Below are positions 34,341-43,305 of a stretch of DNA of 64,000 bases, piece after piece. The DNA is from an uncultured Bacilli bacterium (GTDB lineage: Bacteria; Bacillota_I; Bacilli_A; RF39; UBA660). Position 1 is the stretch's first letter. Each line of letters begins with the position of its first letter. Position numbers and translations under genes: made by a program. The DNA lies in the NCBI GenBank assembly GCA_910588195.1, contig CAJUPN010000009.1, positions 1 through 64,000 on the forward strand, read 5' to 3'. The notes beneath the pieces were generated by a model that was not told the DNA's origin, ran no database searches, and saw only the letters and a program-made list of their open reading frames with translations.

Positions 34341-35237
34341 ATGGATATTAACTATGAATCATACAAAATTTTTTATCATGTAGCATTAAATCAAAGTATA
34401 TCTAAGGCCGCCGACAAATTATTAATTTCACAGCCAGCTGTTTCCTATCAAATAAAAGTTTTAGAAGAGCAACTAGGCATAACTTTATTTGTTCGAACAA
34501 AAAAAGGAGTAACACTTACTGATGAAGGAAAAATATTATATAGTTATATAAGCAAAGGTATTGAAAATTTTATAAATGGAGAAAACGCATTAACAAACTT
34601 AAAAAATTTAGATTATGGGATTATTAGAATCGGTGCTAGCACAACAGTCAGCAAACATGTTCTAATGCCATACTTAAAAATATTTCATAAATTATATCCA
34701 AACATAGAAATAAATATTACTAATAATTTAACAGAAGAACTTATGCGAGAATTAAGAAATGGTAATTTAGATATTCTAATTCTTAATTTACCAATGAAAG
34801 AAGGAAAAGATTTAGATATTAAAAATATATTAGAAGTTCAAGATATATTTGTAGCTAATAAAGACTACTATGATATTTTAAATAAAAAAATAAGTTTAAA
34901 TGATTTAAATAATTACCCACTACTCTTTCAAAAGAAGCCATCAAACACTCGTGACTACTTAGACAATTATTTAAATACTAATAAAATAAAGCTTATTCCT
35001 AAAATGGAAATAGTGAGTTATAACTTAATAATGGATTTTATAAAAATAGGTTTTGGTATAGGCTATGCAACAAAAGAGTTTATTAAAGAAGAACTAAATA
35101 ATGGCGATCTTTATGAATTAAATGTCATCCCTAAAATACCCAAACGTTTTATTGGAGCAGTTACCTTAAAACAAACAATACCAAACTTTAGTGTTAACAA
35201 ACTAATTGACTTAATGACAAAAAAAGATGTGAATTAA
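34341..35237 (+). CDS. LysR-family transcriptional regulator
   Basis: 298-residue regulator. Winged HTH at residues 1-60 ('SISKAADKLLISQPAVSYQI', 'LEEQLGITLFVRTKKGVTLT'), then a periplasmic-binding-protein-like effector domain from about residue 90. AAGGA lies 8 bases before the ATG. It is divergent from the DUF2099 gene, its probable target, with a palindrome between them; the co-inducer is unknown. Confidence 0.95.
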   Translation: MDINYESYKIFYHVALNQSISKAADKLLISQPAVSYQIKVLEEQLGITLFVRTKKGVTLTDEGKILYSYISKGIENFINGENALTNLKNLDYGIIRIGASTTVSKHVLMPYLKIFHKLYPNIEINITNNLTEELMRELRNGNLDILILNLPMKEGKDLDIKNILEVQDIFVANKDYYDILNKKISLNDLNNYPLLFQKKPSNTRDYLDNYLNTNKIKLIPKMEIVSYNLIMDFIKIGFGIGYATKEFIKEELNNGDLYELNVIPKIPKRFIGAVTLKQTIPNFSVNKLIDLMTKKDVN

Positions 35238-35241
35238 AAAC

Positions 35242-36732
35242 TTAATCACATCTTCTTTTCATTTTATTAAATGTCAAATCAAAAAAATCTTTAATATTAA
35301 ATAGTCCTTTAGCTGCAGCGACAATAAAGATTGGAGAATAGCAATATAGATATCTTGCTCGAGCTTCAAATATAGTTAAAAATAAACTAATACCTATAAT
35401 AGCTAACATTAAAACTAAGATATTTTCACTACTTGCATTTTTTAATAAAATAAATGGAAGTAAAAATAAAACAGTTAACCATAAAATTTGTACAACTATA
35501 AAATATTTAGTATCATTGCCATGATAAGAGAAAGTTTTTTGAATAAATAAAGTTATGGGATTCAAAGACTCTTTAACATTTAAGAAAAATGAACCTTCCT
35601 GTCCCCATGCAAACGATCCATCGTTAAAATTAATTAACGATTTTTTGGCATAAAAATCTAAATGTTCCTTAAAACTTCTACCACTCATTCGCTCCTTTAT
35701 CTTATCTATATTTTGTTCATTACCAAGATTGATAGTGTCTTCAACATCTTGACCATTGTAAATTCCTTGAGTCTTTTCATTTAATCCCATCGCAATAAAA
35801 TGAAGCATACTAAATTGAACAACATTATCTACTTTCTCATATTGCATATAAACTTTACCAGCATTATTTAAAGATAACGAAACTATAACTCCTAAAAGAG
35901 AAATCATCGAAATCTTTAAGATATTCTTTAGCTTCCACCTTTTTATACTTAATATATTTTTTATATTAACAACTAACTTGGCAAAAATTATCGCTAATAA
36001 AATTATAATAACTGTAGGCTTTATAAAATAACCAAATACTGCTAAAAAACAAATAAAAAAATAATCTCTATAATCCCTGTGTTTTTTTGAAAAAATATAA
36101 AAAATCAATATTGGAAATAGTATGGCAAAAGTATCAGAATATATAACCATTATCCATGGACTTAACACAACAAGAGGAGCTATTATAAAATATGACAATA
36201 AAGCTAAACGATTATTCGATGTAACATTTTTTATAGATAAACTTGTAAATAAACCCGAAAGATTAACTAGCACACAATTTATTAACAAAAGAATAAAATT
36301 ACTTCTACCAAGATAAGGAATACTTCTAATAAGAATTAGCAAAAAAGTTAACATGGAGTTATTGGGATATCTTGTCATATATTCCATATCATCAATAACA
36401 CCATAAGAATGAAAATAATTTACTGTTCTATTTAAATGTCCAGCATCCCAAGTAGGAGTAAAATAGCCATATGTTACAATGATTAATTGAATTGTAAAAA
36501 GTATAAAAAATCCAATAATTAAACCTTTATAGTATGTACTTTTTTTTATATCAATCTTCTTTTGTAAAAAAAGAAGGAGTAATGTAATAAAAGCAAAAAT
36601 CGTAAAGACATTATTATTAACAAACGATCTTTGATTTATATATGGGGTGTTTCCATAAAGAAACACTAAAACTAAAATAAATATTATCATTACAAAATAT
36701 AATAAACCAATTGCTTTACTAAAAAATTTCAC
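35242..36732 (-). CDS. GT-C-type membrane glycosyltransferase (PMT/ArnT-like)
   Basis: 496-residue polytopic membrane protein with about 10-12 hydrophobic helices. The large first extracytoplasmic loop has 'TWDAGHLNRTVNYF' and 'YMTRYPNNSMLTFL', the layout of GT39/GT83-type glycosyltransferases using lipid-phosphate sugars, where the acidic residue after the first helix is catalytic. Donor and acceptor cannot be read. It is convergent with the LysR gene, ending 4 bases from it. Likely role: glycosylation of surface polymers or lipids. Confidence 0.75.
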   Translation of the reverse strand: MKFFSKAIGLLYFVMIIFILVLVFLYGNTPYINQRSFVNNNVFTIFAFITLLLLFLQKKIDIKKSTYYKGLIIGFFILFTIQLIIVTYGYFTPTWDAGHLNRTVNYFHSYGVIDDMEYMTRYPNNSMLTFLLILIRSIPYLGRSNFILLLINCVLVNLSGLFTSLSIKNVTSNNRLALLSYFIIAPLVVLSPWIMVIYSDTFAILFPILIFYIFSKKHRDYRDYFFICFLAVFGYFIKPTVIIILLAIIFAKLVVNIKNILSIKRWKLKNILKISMISLLGVIVSLSLNNAGKVYMQYEKVDNVVQFSMLHFIAMGLNEKTQGIYNGQDVEDTINLGNEQNIDKIKERMSGRSFKEHLDFYAKKSLINFNDGSFAWGQEGSFFLNVKESLNPITLFIQKTFSYHGNDTKYFIVVQILWLTVLFLLPFILLKNASSENILVLMLAIIGISLFLTIFEARARYLYCYSPIFIVAAAKGLFNIKDFFDLTFNKMKRRCD

Positions 36733-36789
36733 CCTATCACAACCTTAGTATAAACTACAATTATATTATAACACATATAACAATTAAAA

Positions 36790-38340
36790 TTATAATTCTG
36801 TATATTCATTAACTTTATTCATGTTATTAACATGTTCATTTATAACTAAACTGTTGGTTGTCAAAAGCATAACAGCAATTGAACATGCATTAGTTAAAGA
36901 ATTAACAACCACATCGAAAGCATCAATTATTTTCGTATTGCTAGAATTCTCATAAGAATCAGTATGAACATTATAAACCTTGCTATAATTTGAGTTAACA
37001 ATTTCACTTGATATTTCAGAAATAGGCAAGGCTGAATTTTCCATAATTTGCTCAAAAGGTTTTAAAAGTGCTTTTTTCCAAATAATATTTCCATCTGTAT
37101 CATCATTTAAAATTGCAGAGGCATTTAGAAGAGAAACACCACCACCTAGTAGATAGCCATTTTTAGAAGCATAAGCAGAGGAAAGAGCATCATCAAATCT
37201 CATTCTTTTTTCATGTACTTCTACTTTAGTTGGAGCACCAATTATTACTTCAGCTAAACCTTGAGTAAACATTGCTACTCTTTTTTCGAAAAAATCTAAA
37301 TCAAAATAATCACACTTATTTAAATCTTCTATCAACTTATTATTATAATCTGAGATATCACTATCTACTTCAAAATCTAATCTTAAGATTTCTCTATCTA
37401 CATAAAGATTTTTTACAACTCCAACATTCGCATTAGTAATATGTTGGATATTCTCTACTATTATTCCTTTTGTTAATATTTCTATATCCTTCTGAACATA
37501 TCTTTCTCTTAGTCCACACTCACATAGTCTTACCATAAAACAATTTACTTTGTTATCTAAATTTAAAGACATTATTTCATTTATAAAATAAGAGTCAAAA
37601 TCTTTTGCTATTAAAATTAAACATCTATTATCATCTATTATGTCATTTAAAATAAAATCTATAGATTCAACATTTTCCATAATATCATTAATTATTAAAA
37701 CACAAGCATTTTGAAAACTAAAACTATTTTTATCTTGAAAGTAATATTCTAATGGATGAGAAACTGAACAACTATAACCTTTTATATAATTTACTTTTAG
37801 TATATTATGAAAATCTTCTTTTATTAATATTGCAGATTTATTATCAACTTTTGATGTAACCTCAGAAGCTAGTTTTCCCATTTCATCATCATTCGCGGAA
37901 ACAGTGGATATCATTTCAATCATTTCTTGAGTAATATTCTTTTTCATATTATTTAATATTGTTAAAATTTCTTTTAAACCTAAATTCAATTCATTTTTTA
38001 GTATCTGTGAATTCTTCCCTGAGTCAAGTAAAGCATAACCATTATTTATAAGTGCCTGTAGCAACACTAATGTCGTTGTTGTACCATCACCAACATTTTC
38101 ATTAGTTTTAATAGAAGCTTCCTTAGCAAGTTCAATTATCCCACCTAACACAGGATCATCACTCTCAATATTTTGTGCTATAGTTACTCCATCATTTGTT
38201 ATAAATGGGGAAAAGTTTGAATGATCTATAATTACATTATAACCTTTAGGTCCTAATGTTTGTTTAACTGTATCACAAAGTATATTTATAGCTTCACAAG
38301 TTTTATCTCTTAATTCTTTTCCACTAATTATTTTTTTCAT
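36790..38340 (-). CDS. groL: Divergent GroEL-type (Hsp60) chaperonin
   Basis: 516-residue group I chaperonin. ATP-binding motifs are kept: 'TLGPKGYNVIID', 'NDGVTIAQNIESDDP', 'ENVGDGTTTTLVLL' (catalytic Asp equivalent near residue 87), 'VEVHEKRMRFDDALSSA' (second catalytic Asp) and 'GYLLGGGVSLLNA'. The apical domain is strongly diverged and the C-terminal Gly-Gly-Met tail is missing; it ends 'NKVNEYTEL'. No groES is adjacent. Its start overlaps the stop of the TIGR03915 gene (4 bases), so it belongs to a transcript with the radical-SAM DNA repair pair. It may be the only GroEL here or a specialised paralogue. Confidence 0.85.
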   Translation of the reverse strand: MKKIISGKELRDKTCEAINILCDTVKQTLGPKGYNVIIDHSNFSPFITNDGVTIAQNIESDDPVLGGIIELAKEASIKTNENVGDGTTTTLVLLQALINNGYALLDSGKNSQILKNELNLGLKEILTILNNMKKNITQEMIEMISTVSANDDEMGKLASEVTSKVDNKSAILIKEDFHNILKVNYIKGYSCSVSHPLEYYFQDKNSFSFQNACVLIINDIMENVESIDFILNDIIDDNRCLILIAKDFDSYFINEIMSLNLDNKVNCFMVRLCECGLRERYVQKDIEILTKGIIVENIQHITNANVGVVKNLYVDREILRLDFEVDSDISDYNNKLIEDLNKCDYFDLDFFEKRVAMFTQGLAEVIIGAPTKVEVHEKRMRFDDALSSAYASKNGYLLGGGVSLLNASAILNDDTDGNIIWKKALLKPFEQIMENSALPISEISSEIVNSNYSKVYNVHTDSYENSSNTKIIDAFDVVVNSLTNACSIAVMLLTTNSLVINEHVNNMNKVNEYTEL

Positions 38341-39083
38341 AATTCATCCTCAACTTCTAATATATATTTCCAGTACTTTTTTGGCATAAAATTTCTTCTA
38401 CATCGATCATTTCTTCTAGCATCTATTCCAATAGTTTTATAAAAAACTTTCCATAATGACTCCATCTCTTTTTCTTCCTCACTTAAATTCAAAGTACTAA
38501 AAGTAAAATTTTCTTCTAAAACCACAATATATTTTTTCTTATTATATATACTTAATAACCCTCTTTTAACATCTCTTATTATCCAATATTCATTACATAA
38601 TCTTTTTTTAAAATGATCAGATACTAAAAGAATAACATCATTTGTCGGTTCAATTTCAGCATATAAAACTTTATTTTCAAGTTCTTTAAATCTTAAAAAT
38701 CCTTTCATCTTATGTCCCTCATGAATAACATATTGTGAAATTCTTAAAGCCTCACTGACACATTTTAAATCTCTTCTATAAACAATATTTTTATGAAACT
38801 TAAGTGCATTTAAGACAAAATAATATATAATTAATTCTTTATTATTTTCTTCTGATAAAAAGACATAATATATAACATCCAAGGCATACTTACCAAAACT
38901 TAATCTCATATTTTTTAAAATATTATCATCCCATGGAATATCAAAATTAATCAAAGTTTCAAATAATGAAGAGGAATACAATTCATCTTTAATATTATAT
39001 GGACGTTCGTTCATTTTTATAAGTTCCATTATTAGATTAAGCAATCCTACAAAAGATCCATCATATAAATAAACTTTATCCAT
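38337..39083 (-). CDS. TIGR03915-family putative DNA repair protein
   Basis: 248 residues. The N-terminal 'YLYDGSFVGLLNLIMELI' and the C-terminal 'DRCRRNFMPKKYWKYILE' are the marks of the TIGR03915 / DUF4130 family, predicted DNA-metabolism proteins always found beside the radical-SAM family TIGR03916. The C-terminal part resembles uracil-DNA-glycosylase-linked regions in fused homologues. It overlaps the radical-SAM gene by 1 base and the GroEL gene by 4, so all three are coupled. Substrate unknown. Confidence 0.85.
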   Translation of the reverse strand: MDKVYLYDGSFVGLLNLIMELIKMNERPYNIKDELYSSSLFETLINFDIPWDDNILKNMRLSFGKYALDVIYYVFLSEENNKELIIYYFVLNALKFHKNIVYRRDLKCVSEALRISQYVIHEGHKMKGFLRFKELENKVLYAEIEPTNDVILLVSDHFKKRLCNEYWIIRDVKRGLLSIYNKKKYIVVLEENFTFSTLNLSEEEKEMESLWKVFYKTIGIDARRNDRCRRNFMPKKYWKYILEVEDEL

Positions 39084-40291
39084 TAAAACAACCTCAATTG
39101 TTCTTTATTAATAGATATTTTTTCATGATCTTCAATAATAATATTAGCTTCTATAAAATTCTTTTTAAAAAAAGCTGAATTAGTAAAATACTTTCCATTG
39201 CATAAAATAAAATATTTTGCTCTTTTCAAAACTACTCCCATTCTTTTTAAATCAGATAATTCAATTGTAAACTGTCTTCTAGAACTAATAATTCTTTTAG
39301 CACTTTTAACACCAACCCCTGGTATTTTTAAAAGTTCATAATAAGAACAACTATTTATCTCTTTTGGAAATTCATCTAAATGTCTTAAAGCCCAATCGGT
39401 TTTAGGATCTACAAGCACATTAAAATTTGGATTACTTTCATTAAGTAAATCATCAACTTTAAAATTATAAAATCGCAAAAGCCAATCAGCCTGGTAAAGT
39501 CTATTCTCTCTTACTAACGGTGGTGTAACTAAATTAGGCAAAAGATTATCTTTGTTTACAGGAATATATGCTGAATAGAAAACTCTTTTAAGATTATATT
39601 TATCATACATATTTGAACTCTTAGACATAATATCTAAATCACTTTCCTTTGTTGCACCAATTATCATTTGTGTACTTTGACCAGCTGGTACAAACTTTCT
39701 ACTATGATTATCTTTAACATAATTCATAATTTTATCAACTTTTTTTCCTTCCTTATTAGGAGCTAATAGCTTAAGTCCATTCTCGGTTGGTAACTCAACA
39801 TTAGCACTCAAACGATCAACAATACTTCCTAACTTCTTTAACAATAATTCACTTGCCCCAGGAATAGCTTTTGCATGAATATATCCATTAAAATGATATT
39901 TATTTCTTAACAATAAAATAGTCTCAATTAATAACTCCATAGTATAATCAGGACTCTTTATTATTCCCGAACTTAAAAATAAACCTTCAATATAATTTCT
40001 TCGATAAAAATTAATCGTTATTCGACATATTTCTTCGGGAGTAAACATTGCTCTTCTCACATTATTACTTTTTCTATTTAAACAATACTTACAATCATAA
40101 ATACATGAATTTGTTAAAAGTATTTTTAATAGCGATATACATCTTCCATCAGAAGAAAAAGAATGACAAATACCTGAAACTGCAGTATTACCAACTCCAT
40201 TATTGTTAACTCTTTTACTGCCACTAGATGAACATGAAGCATCATATTTGGCACTATCTGCTAATATTTTTAATTTCTCCTGTAATTCCAT
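39083..40291 (-). CDS. TIGR03916-family radical SAM DNA modification/repair protein
   Basis: About 402 residues. Radical-SAM cluster 'CIYDCKYC' at residues 63-70 (Cys-x3-Cys-x2-Cys) after 'GRCISLLKILLTNS'. Helix-hairpin-helix DNA-binding motif near residue 320 ('LLKIPGVGVKSAKRIIS'). This matches the family called putative DNA modification/repair radical SAM protein. ATG at 40291 is chosen because GGTGAT lies 4 bases upstream. It is the first gene of a probable operon with the TIGR03915 gene and the divergent GroEL. Confidence 0.9.
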   Translation of the reverse strand: MELQEKLKILADSAKYDASCSSSGSKRVNNNGVGNTAVSGICHSFSSDGRCISLLKILLTNSCIYDCKYCLNRKSNNVRRAMFTPEEICRITINFYRRNYIEGLFLSSGIIKSPDYTMELLIETILLLRNKYHFNGYIHAKAIPGASELLLKKLGSIVDRLSANVELPTENGLKLLAPNKEGKKVDKIMNYVKDNHSRKFVPAGQSTQMIIGATKESDLDIMSKSSNMYDKYNLKRVFYSAYIPVNKDNLLPNLVTPPLVRENRLYQADWLLRFYNFKVDDLLNESNPNFNVLVDPKTDWALRHLDEFPKEINSCSYYELLKIPGVGVKSAKRIISSRRQFTIELSDLKRMGVVLKRAKYFILCNGKYFTNSAFFKKNFIEANIIIEDHEKISINKEQLRLF

Positions 40292-40355
40292 TGGCATCAC
40301 CAATTTAATTATACTATAAAGAAAAATAATATGTCAAACATTTGTTTGTATTACT

Positions 40356-40384
40356 TTGCAAAATATAAATTTATATGTTAAAAT
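40356..40384 (+). promoter_or_regulatory. Sigma-70/SigA-type promoter for the 40411 gene
   Basis: TTGCAA (40356-40361), a 17-base spacer, TAAAAT (40379-40384), 26 bases before the ATG and with GGGGAT as ribosome site. Confidence 0.6.
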
Positions 40385-40410
40385 AACTCAATAAAAAAGG
40401 GGATTTTATT

Positions 40411-41427
40411 ATGAGTAAATTAACAACATGTGAAATGGTAGTAGCACGGGCAAATAATAGACCATCTCAAGAAGAATTAATAAAAGATTATTATAGCTAT
40501 GGCAAAATTGGCAAGGAAATAATTAAAATGATTAATCAATTTGACGACTTAAATCCACATGATCAATTAGCCAAAGATTACATAAAAGAGTATTATAAAT
40601 TTTTAAAAAAAGTTTCCTCATCCAGAATTCAAATTAATAAATGGATAGAGTTAATAAATAGCTTACAAAGCGAAACCAGTTGGATAGAATATAAATTTAG
40701 TGATAATAGTATCATAAATGAAAAACCAAATTATTCTTTTGATGAGAATAGAAAGACATCTATTAATAATGCTTTCTCTGTTGAAGAAATTTTGGACGAA
40801 ATAGTTTACCAAACAAGAACCATACTTATTGGTAAAGAACACGATTACAATAAATTGTTGAACATGAATTTAGCAAATTATTGTGAATTATCTACTAACT
40901 TCATTATTGAATTAGCAAACAAATATAATATAGAAGCTAAGAGTATAAAAATATTTCCAGCTTTTAGTCAAAATCCTCCCCTTTATGAAACAGAAATGAA
41001 TAACCATTACTTTGCCATCATCAATATTGACGATGAATATTACTTAATAGATTGTACTTACTCCCAATTCTTTAGTTGGTATAGAAATCATATAGAAAGA
41101 TTAGGTACTTATTCTTACAATGGCTGTTCTCTAGGGGTATATATGTTAAAAGATTTAGAAAGAGAAAAAGTAGCTCGTACAATTCTTAAAAAAGGATGGA
41201 TCAAACTTACTGAAGAAAATCTAAAACATTATCTAGATGGTTTCACTTTATACTATCGTAATGGTTTATACTATGAAAATTTAGGAGTAGCAGATTATAA
41301 AGTAGACTACAATATAGACACATACATTAATTTCCTATTCGGAGATGATTCTCAAATTAAACACGAATCTAGAAGATTTTTAGGTTACCAATATAGTCCT
41401 TTAAAAAACAGAAACTTTAAATTTTAA
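40411..41427 (+). CDS. Transglutaminase-like (papain-fold) protein, stand-alone
   Basis: 338 residues, no signal peptide. The middle shows a Cys-His-Asp arrangement of transglutaminase-like cysteine enzymes: C158 in 'LANYCELSTNFI', H199 in 'MNNHYFAIINIDD', and D214 in 'YLIDCTYSQFFSW'. The N-terminal 130 residues are helical. A promoter and ribosome site directly precede it. The reaction (protease, deamidase or crosslinker) cannot be told. It is transcribed opposite to its neighbours, and a strong hairpin lies about 150 bases downstream. Confidence 0.6.
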   Translation: MSKLTTCEMVVARANNRPSQEELIKDYYSYGKIGKEIIKMINQFDDLNPHDQLAKDYIKEYYKFLKKVSSSRIQINKWIELINSLQSETSWIEYKFSDNSIINEKPNYSFDENRKTSINNAFSVEEILDEIVYQTRTILIGKEHDYNKLLNMNLANYCELSTNFIIELANKYNIEAKSIKIFPAFSQNPPLYETEMNNHYFAIINIDDEYYLIDCTYSQFFSWYRNHIERLGTYSYNGCSLGVYMLKDLEREKVARTILKKGWIKLTEENLKHYLDGFTLYYRNGLYYENLGVADYKVDYNIDTYINFLFGDDSQIKHESRRFLGYQYSPLKNRNFKF

Positions 41428-41571
41428 TATAAAGCATCTACTCAAAATAAATAGGTGAAAATTTTTTTAGATGTTTTACTACCTCATATGTTCTCCATAA
41501 ATACATAATTCTTTATTTTTTACTACCCTATAATTTTATTAATTATAACTCATGTAAATATATTTTATAAC

Positions 41572-41605
41572 AAAAAAATTATCAATAATATTTGATAATT
41601 TTTTA
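41572..41605. terminator. AT-rich bidirectional hairpin between convergent genes
   Basis: AAAAAAATTATCA, loop, TGATAATTTTTT: a 12-bp stem flanked by A and T runs, placed between the plus-strand 40411 gene and the minus-strand 41693 gene. Confidence 0.65.
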
Positions 41606-41644
41606 TTATAATTTTATTTCAAAAACAAAATGCTGTACAAATCG

Positions 41645-41683
41645 AAACTACTATTTTTTTTGCATTTTAAATATTTTTTCACT
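41645..41683. repeat. Partial copy of the island's recurring intergenic module (left edge)
   Basis: The stretch around 'actatttttttt' plus 'ttttaaatattttttcac' resembles the module at 46664-46759 in the same order, without the hairpin part. It lies downstream of the XRE-TM gene, unlike the other copies, which lie upstream of genes. Confidence 0.4.
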
Positions 41684-41692
41684 TAACTTATT

Positions 41693-42250
41693 TTACTCAC
41701 AAGTCCCATCTTTATCTTTAAAATATTGTTCTATATTTTTTATACTGTTATCAATATTATTAAAATCGACAAATTCTTTTAATTCTTCAGCCATTATATT
41801 AGAACAATTTTCACACTTAAAATAATTATTAGAGCCAAACTCTATTACATATTTCTTATCATTTATTTTACAAACAGTAACTGCACTACTTTCAACTTCA
41901 CTCGATATTTTAATACGAAAAGCCATAAAGAAAATTAAAGCAATAATATCTATTAAAAAAAATATAACAAAAGCAATTCCAATCGCCTTTAATATCTTTA
42001 TTATAATTCCTGCTAATTCTTCTGTTTTACTAACCTTTTGTTCTAATAAGTTTTTAGTCTCATTATCTAACAATTCATCAATGCTAATATTTAATGCTTT
42101 AGACAATAATTTTAATTGAATTGGATTTGGAGATGTTTCATTTAACTCCCAATTTGAAATTGTTTGCCTTGTAACTCTCACCTCTTCACCTAATTGTTCT
42201 TGTGAAAGACCTTGTTTTTTTCTTAGCTTCAAAATTTTATCACCTAACAT
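41693..42250 (-). CDS. XRE-family HTH regulator with transmembrane segment
   Basis: 186 residues. N-terminal Cro/C1 HTH (residues 1-62: 'ILKLRKKQGLSQEQLGEEVR', 'VTRQTISNWELNETSPNP'), a transmembrane helix at about 92-115 ('FVIFFLIDIIALIFFMAF'), and an extracytoplasmic region with a Cys pair 'KCENCSN' and a terminal Cys. Regulators of this layout are common next to membrane-stress or antimicrobial-response genes. ATG at 42250 chosen for AAAGGAG 8 bases upstream. Two direct repeats in its promoter suggest autoregulation. Confidence 0.85.
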   Translation of the reverse strand: MLGDKILKLRKKQGLSQEQLGEEVRVTRQTISNWELNETSPNPIQLKLLSKALNISIDELLDNETKNLLEQKVSKTEELAGIIIKILKAIGIAFVIFFLIDIIALIFFMAFRIKISSEVESSAVTVCKINDKKYVIEFGSNNYFKCENCSNIMAEELKEFVDFNNIDNSIKNIEQYFKDKDGTCE

Positions 42251-42263
42251 ATGTTTCACTCCT

Positions 42264-42291
42264 TTCACTAACAATTATAAACATTCACTAA
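42264..42291 (-). promoter_or_regulatory. Direct repeats flanking the -10 box of the XRE-TM gene
   Basis: TTCACTAA occurs at 42264-42271 and 42284-42291 (TTAGTGAA on the coding strand), 20 bases apart, two helical turns, on either side of TATAAT. Such spacing suits a dimeric HTH repressor binding its own promoter. Confidence 0.45.
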
Positions 42292-42366
42292 TTAACAAAT
42301 CTACCAAAGAACTTTTGAACATTGTCAAAGACTTTTAACATTTTAATTATTAATATAAAATATACT

Positions 42367-42666
42367 CTATTTTTTTATTGGCAAATCTTTACAAGTATCA
42401 AGTATTATATCCCTCAATAGTTCCTTGTTATCGACATCTTCTATTAGATACATGGGTTTAGCTCCAGCATATGGAATAGATTCTTGCATTGCATATTTTT
42501 TATTTTTCTCAACTATTTTAACAAGTAATCTGTCATCATAAATACCACCAAATAAAACGTTATTATAGTAAAGTAAATATTCTCCCATCATTGGTCTACA
42601 AACAATATTTTCTAATAAATTCATTTGCTCTAATAAAAAATCTCTGTAATTTTTTGTCGTTGCCAT
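42367..42666 (-). CDS. TfoX/Sxy N-terminal domain protein
   Basis: 99 residues. 'VCRPMMGEYLLYYNNVLFGG' and 'RLLVKIVEKNKKY' are the TfoX/Sxy N-terminal domain, first known from competence activators, though stand-alone copies in Firmicutes have no proven role. ATG at 42666 is chosen because AAGGTGAG lies 9 bases upstream. It sits 48 bases after the ICMT-like gene in the accessory island. Confidence 0.85.
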   Translation of the reverse strand: MATTKNYRDFLLEQMNLLENIVCRPMMGEYLLYYNNVLFGGIYDDRLLVKIVEKNKKYAMQESIPYAGAKPMYLIEDVDNKELLRDIILDTCKDLPIKK

Positions 42667-42714
42667 TATTATCATCTCACCTTCAAATTGTAATTTGTCT
42701 TTCTGACTTATATG

Positions 42715-43290
42715 TTATTTTCTTCCTATATAACGACAAACTTTATTTTTGTAAGTTAGGTATTTTTCTCCAAATGTTTTTTTCAAATATTTTTCTTCTT
42801 CTAGTATTTGAAAATGTAACATAATAATAGCAAATAATGAAAATACTATTGTTAAAACATTACAATATAATAAACAAATACCAATATACATTAAATCAAA
42901 ACCTACAAATGCTGGATTTCTACTTATTTTATAAATTCCATTAGAAACAAATTCTATTTTATCCTCACTTGGAATACCTGCTCTCCAACTATTCTTCATT
43001 GTTATTATTGCTATTAAAAATAATATATCTCCTAATATTCCAACTAAAAAGCCAATAAATCTGATTTTATTATCTAACAAAGTTAAATTAAGTATAATTG
43101 AAATTAATTGTATTGGAATAATTATAAGTGTTGCAATAGATATCAAAATTTCTATAGTTCTAACATTTTGGTTTTTCCCTTTTCCAAGTTGTCTAGTTTT
43201 AATTCCTTGTCTTTTTTGGATAATCATCTTACCAAAATAAATACTATAAAATAATATCATTATCAATAATGCAAAAATTCTAAAAATCAT
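42715..43290 (-). CDS. Isoprenylcysteine carboxyl methyltransferase-like membrane protein
   Basis: 191-residue membrane protein with about five hydrophobic helices. The C-terminal half has the ICMT/PEMT signature: 'GIYKISRNPAFVGFDLMYIG', then 'EEEKYLKKTFGEKYLTYKNK' and 'VCRYIGRK'. Bacterial members methylate lipids or small thiols; substrate unknown. GAGGAGG precedes the ATG. The promoter region upstream is copy 1 of the island module. Confidence 0.85.
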   Translation of the reverse strand: MIFRIFALLIMILFYSIYFGKMIIQKRQGIKTRQLGKGKNQNVRTIEILISIATLIIIPIQLISIILNLTLLDNKIRFIGFLVGILGDILFLIAIITMKNSWRAGIPSEDKIEFVSNGIYKISRNPAFVGFDLMYIGICLLYCNVLTIVFSLFAIIMLHFQILEEEKYLKKTFGEKYLTYKNKVCRYIGRK

Positions 43291-43305
43291 TTTTACCTCC
43301 TCGAC

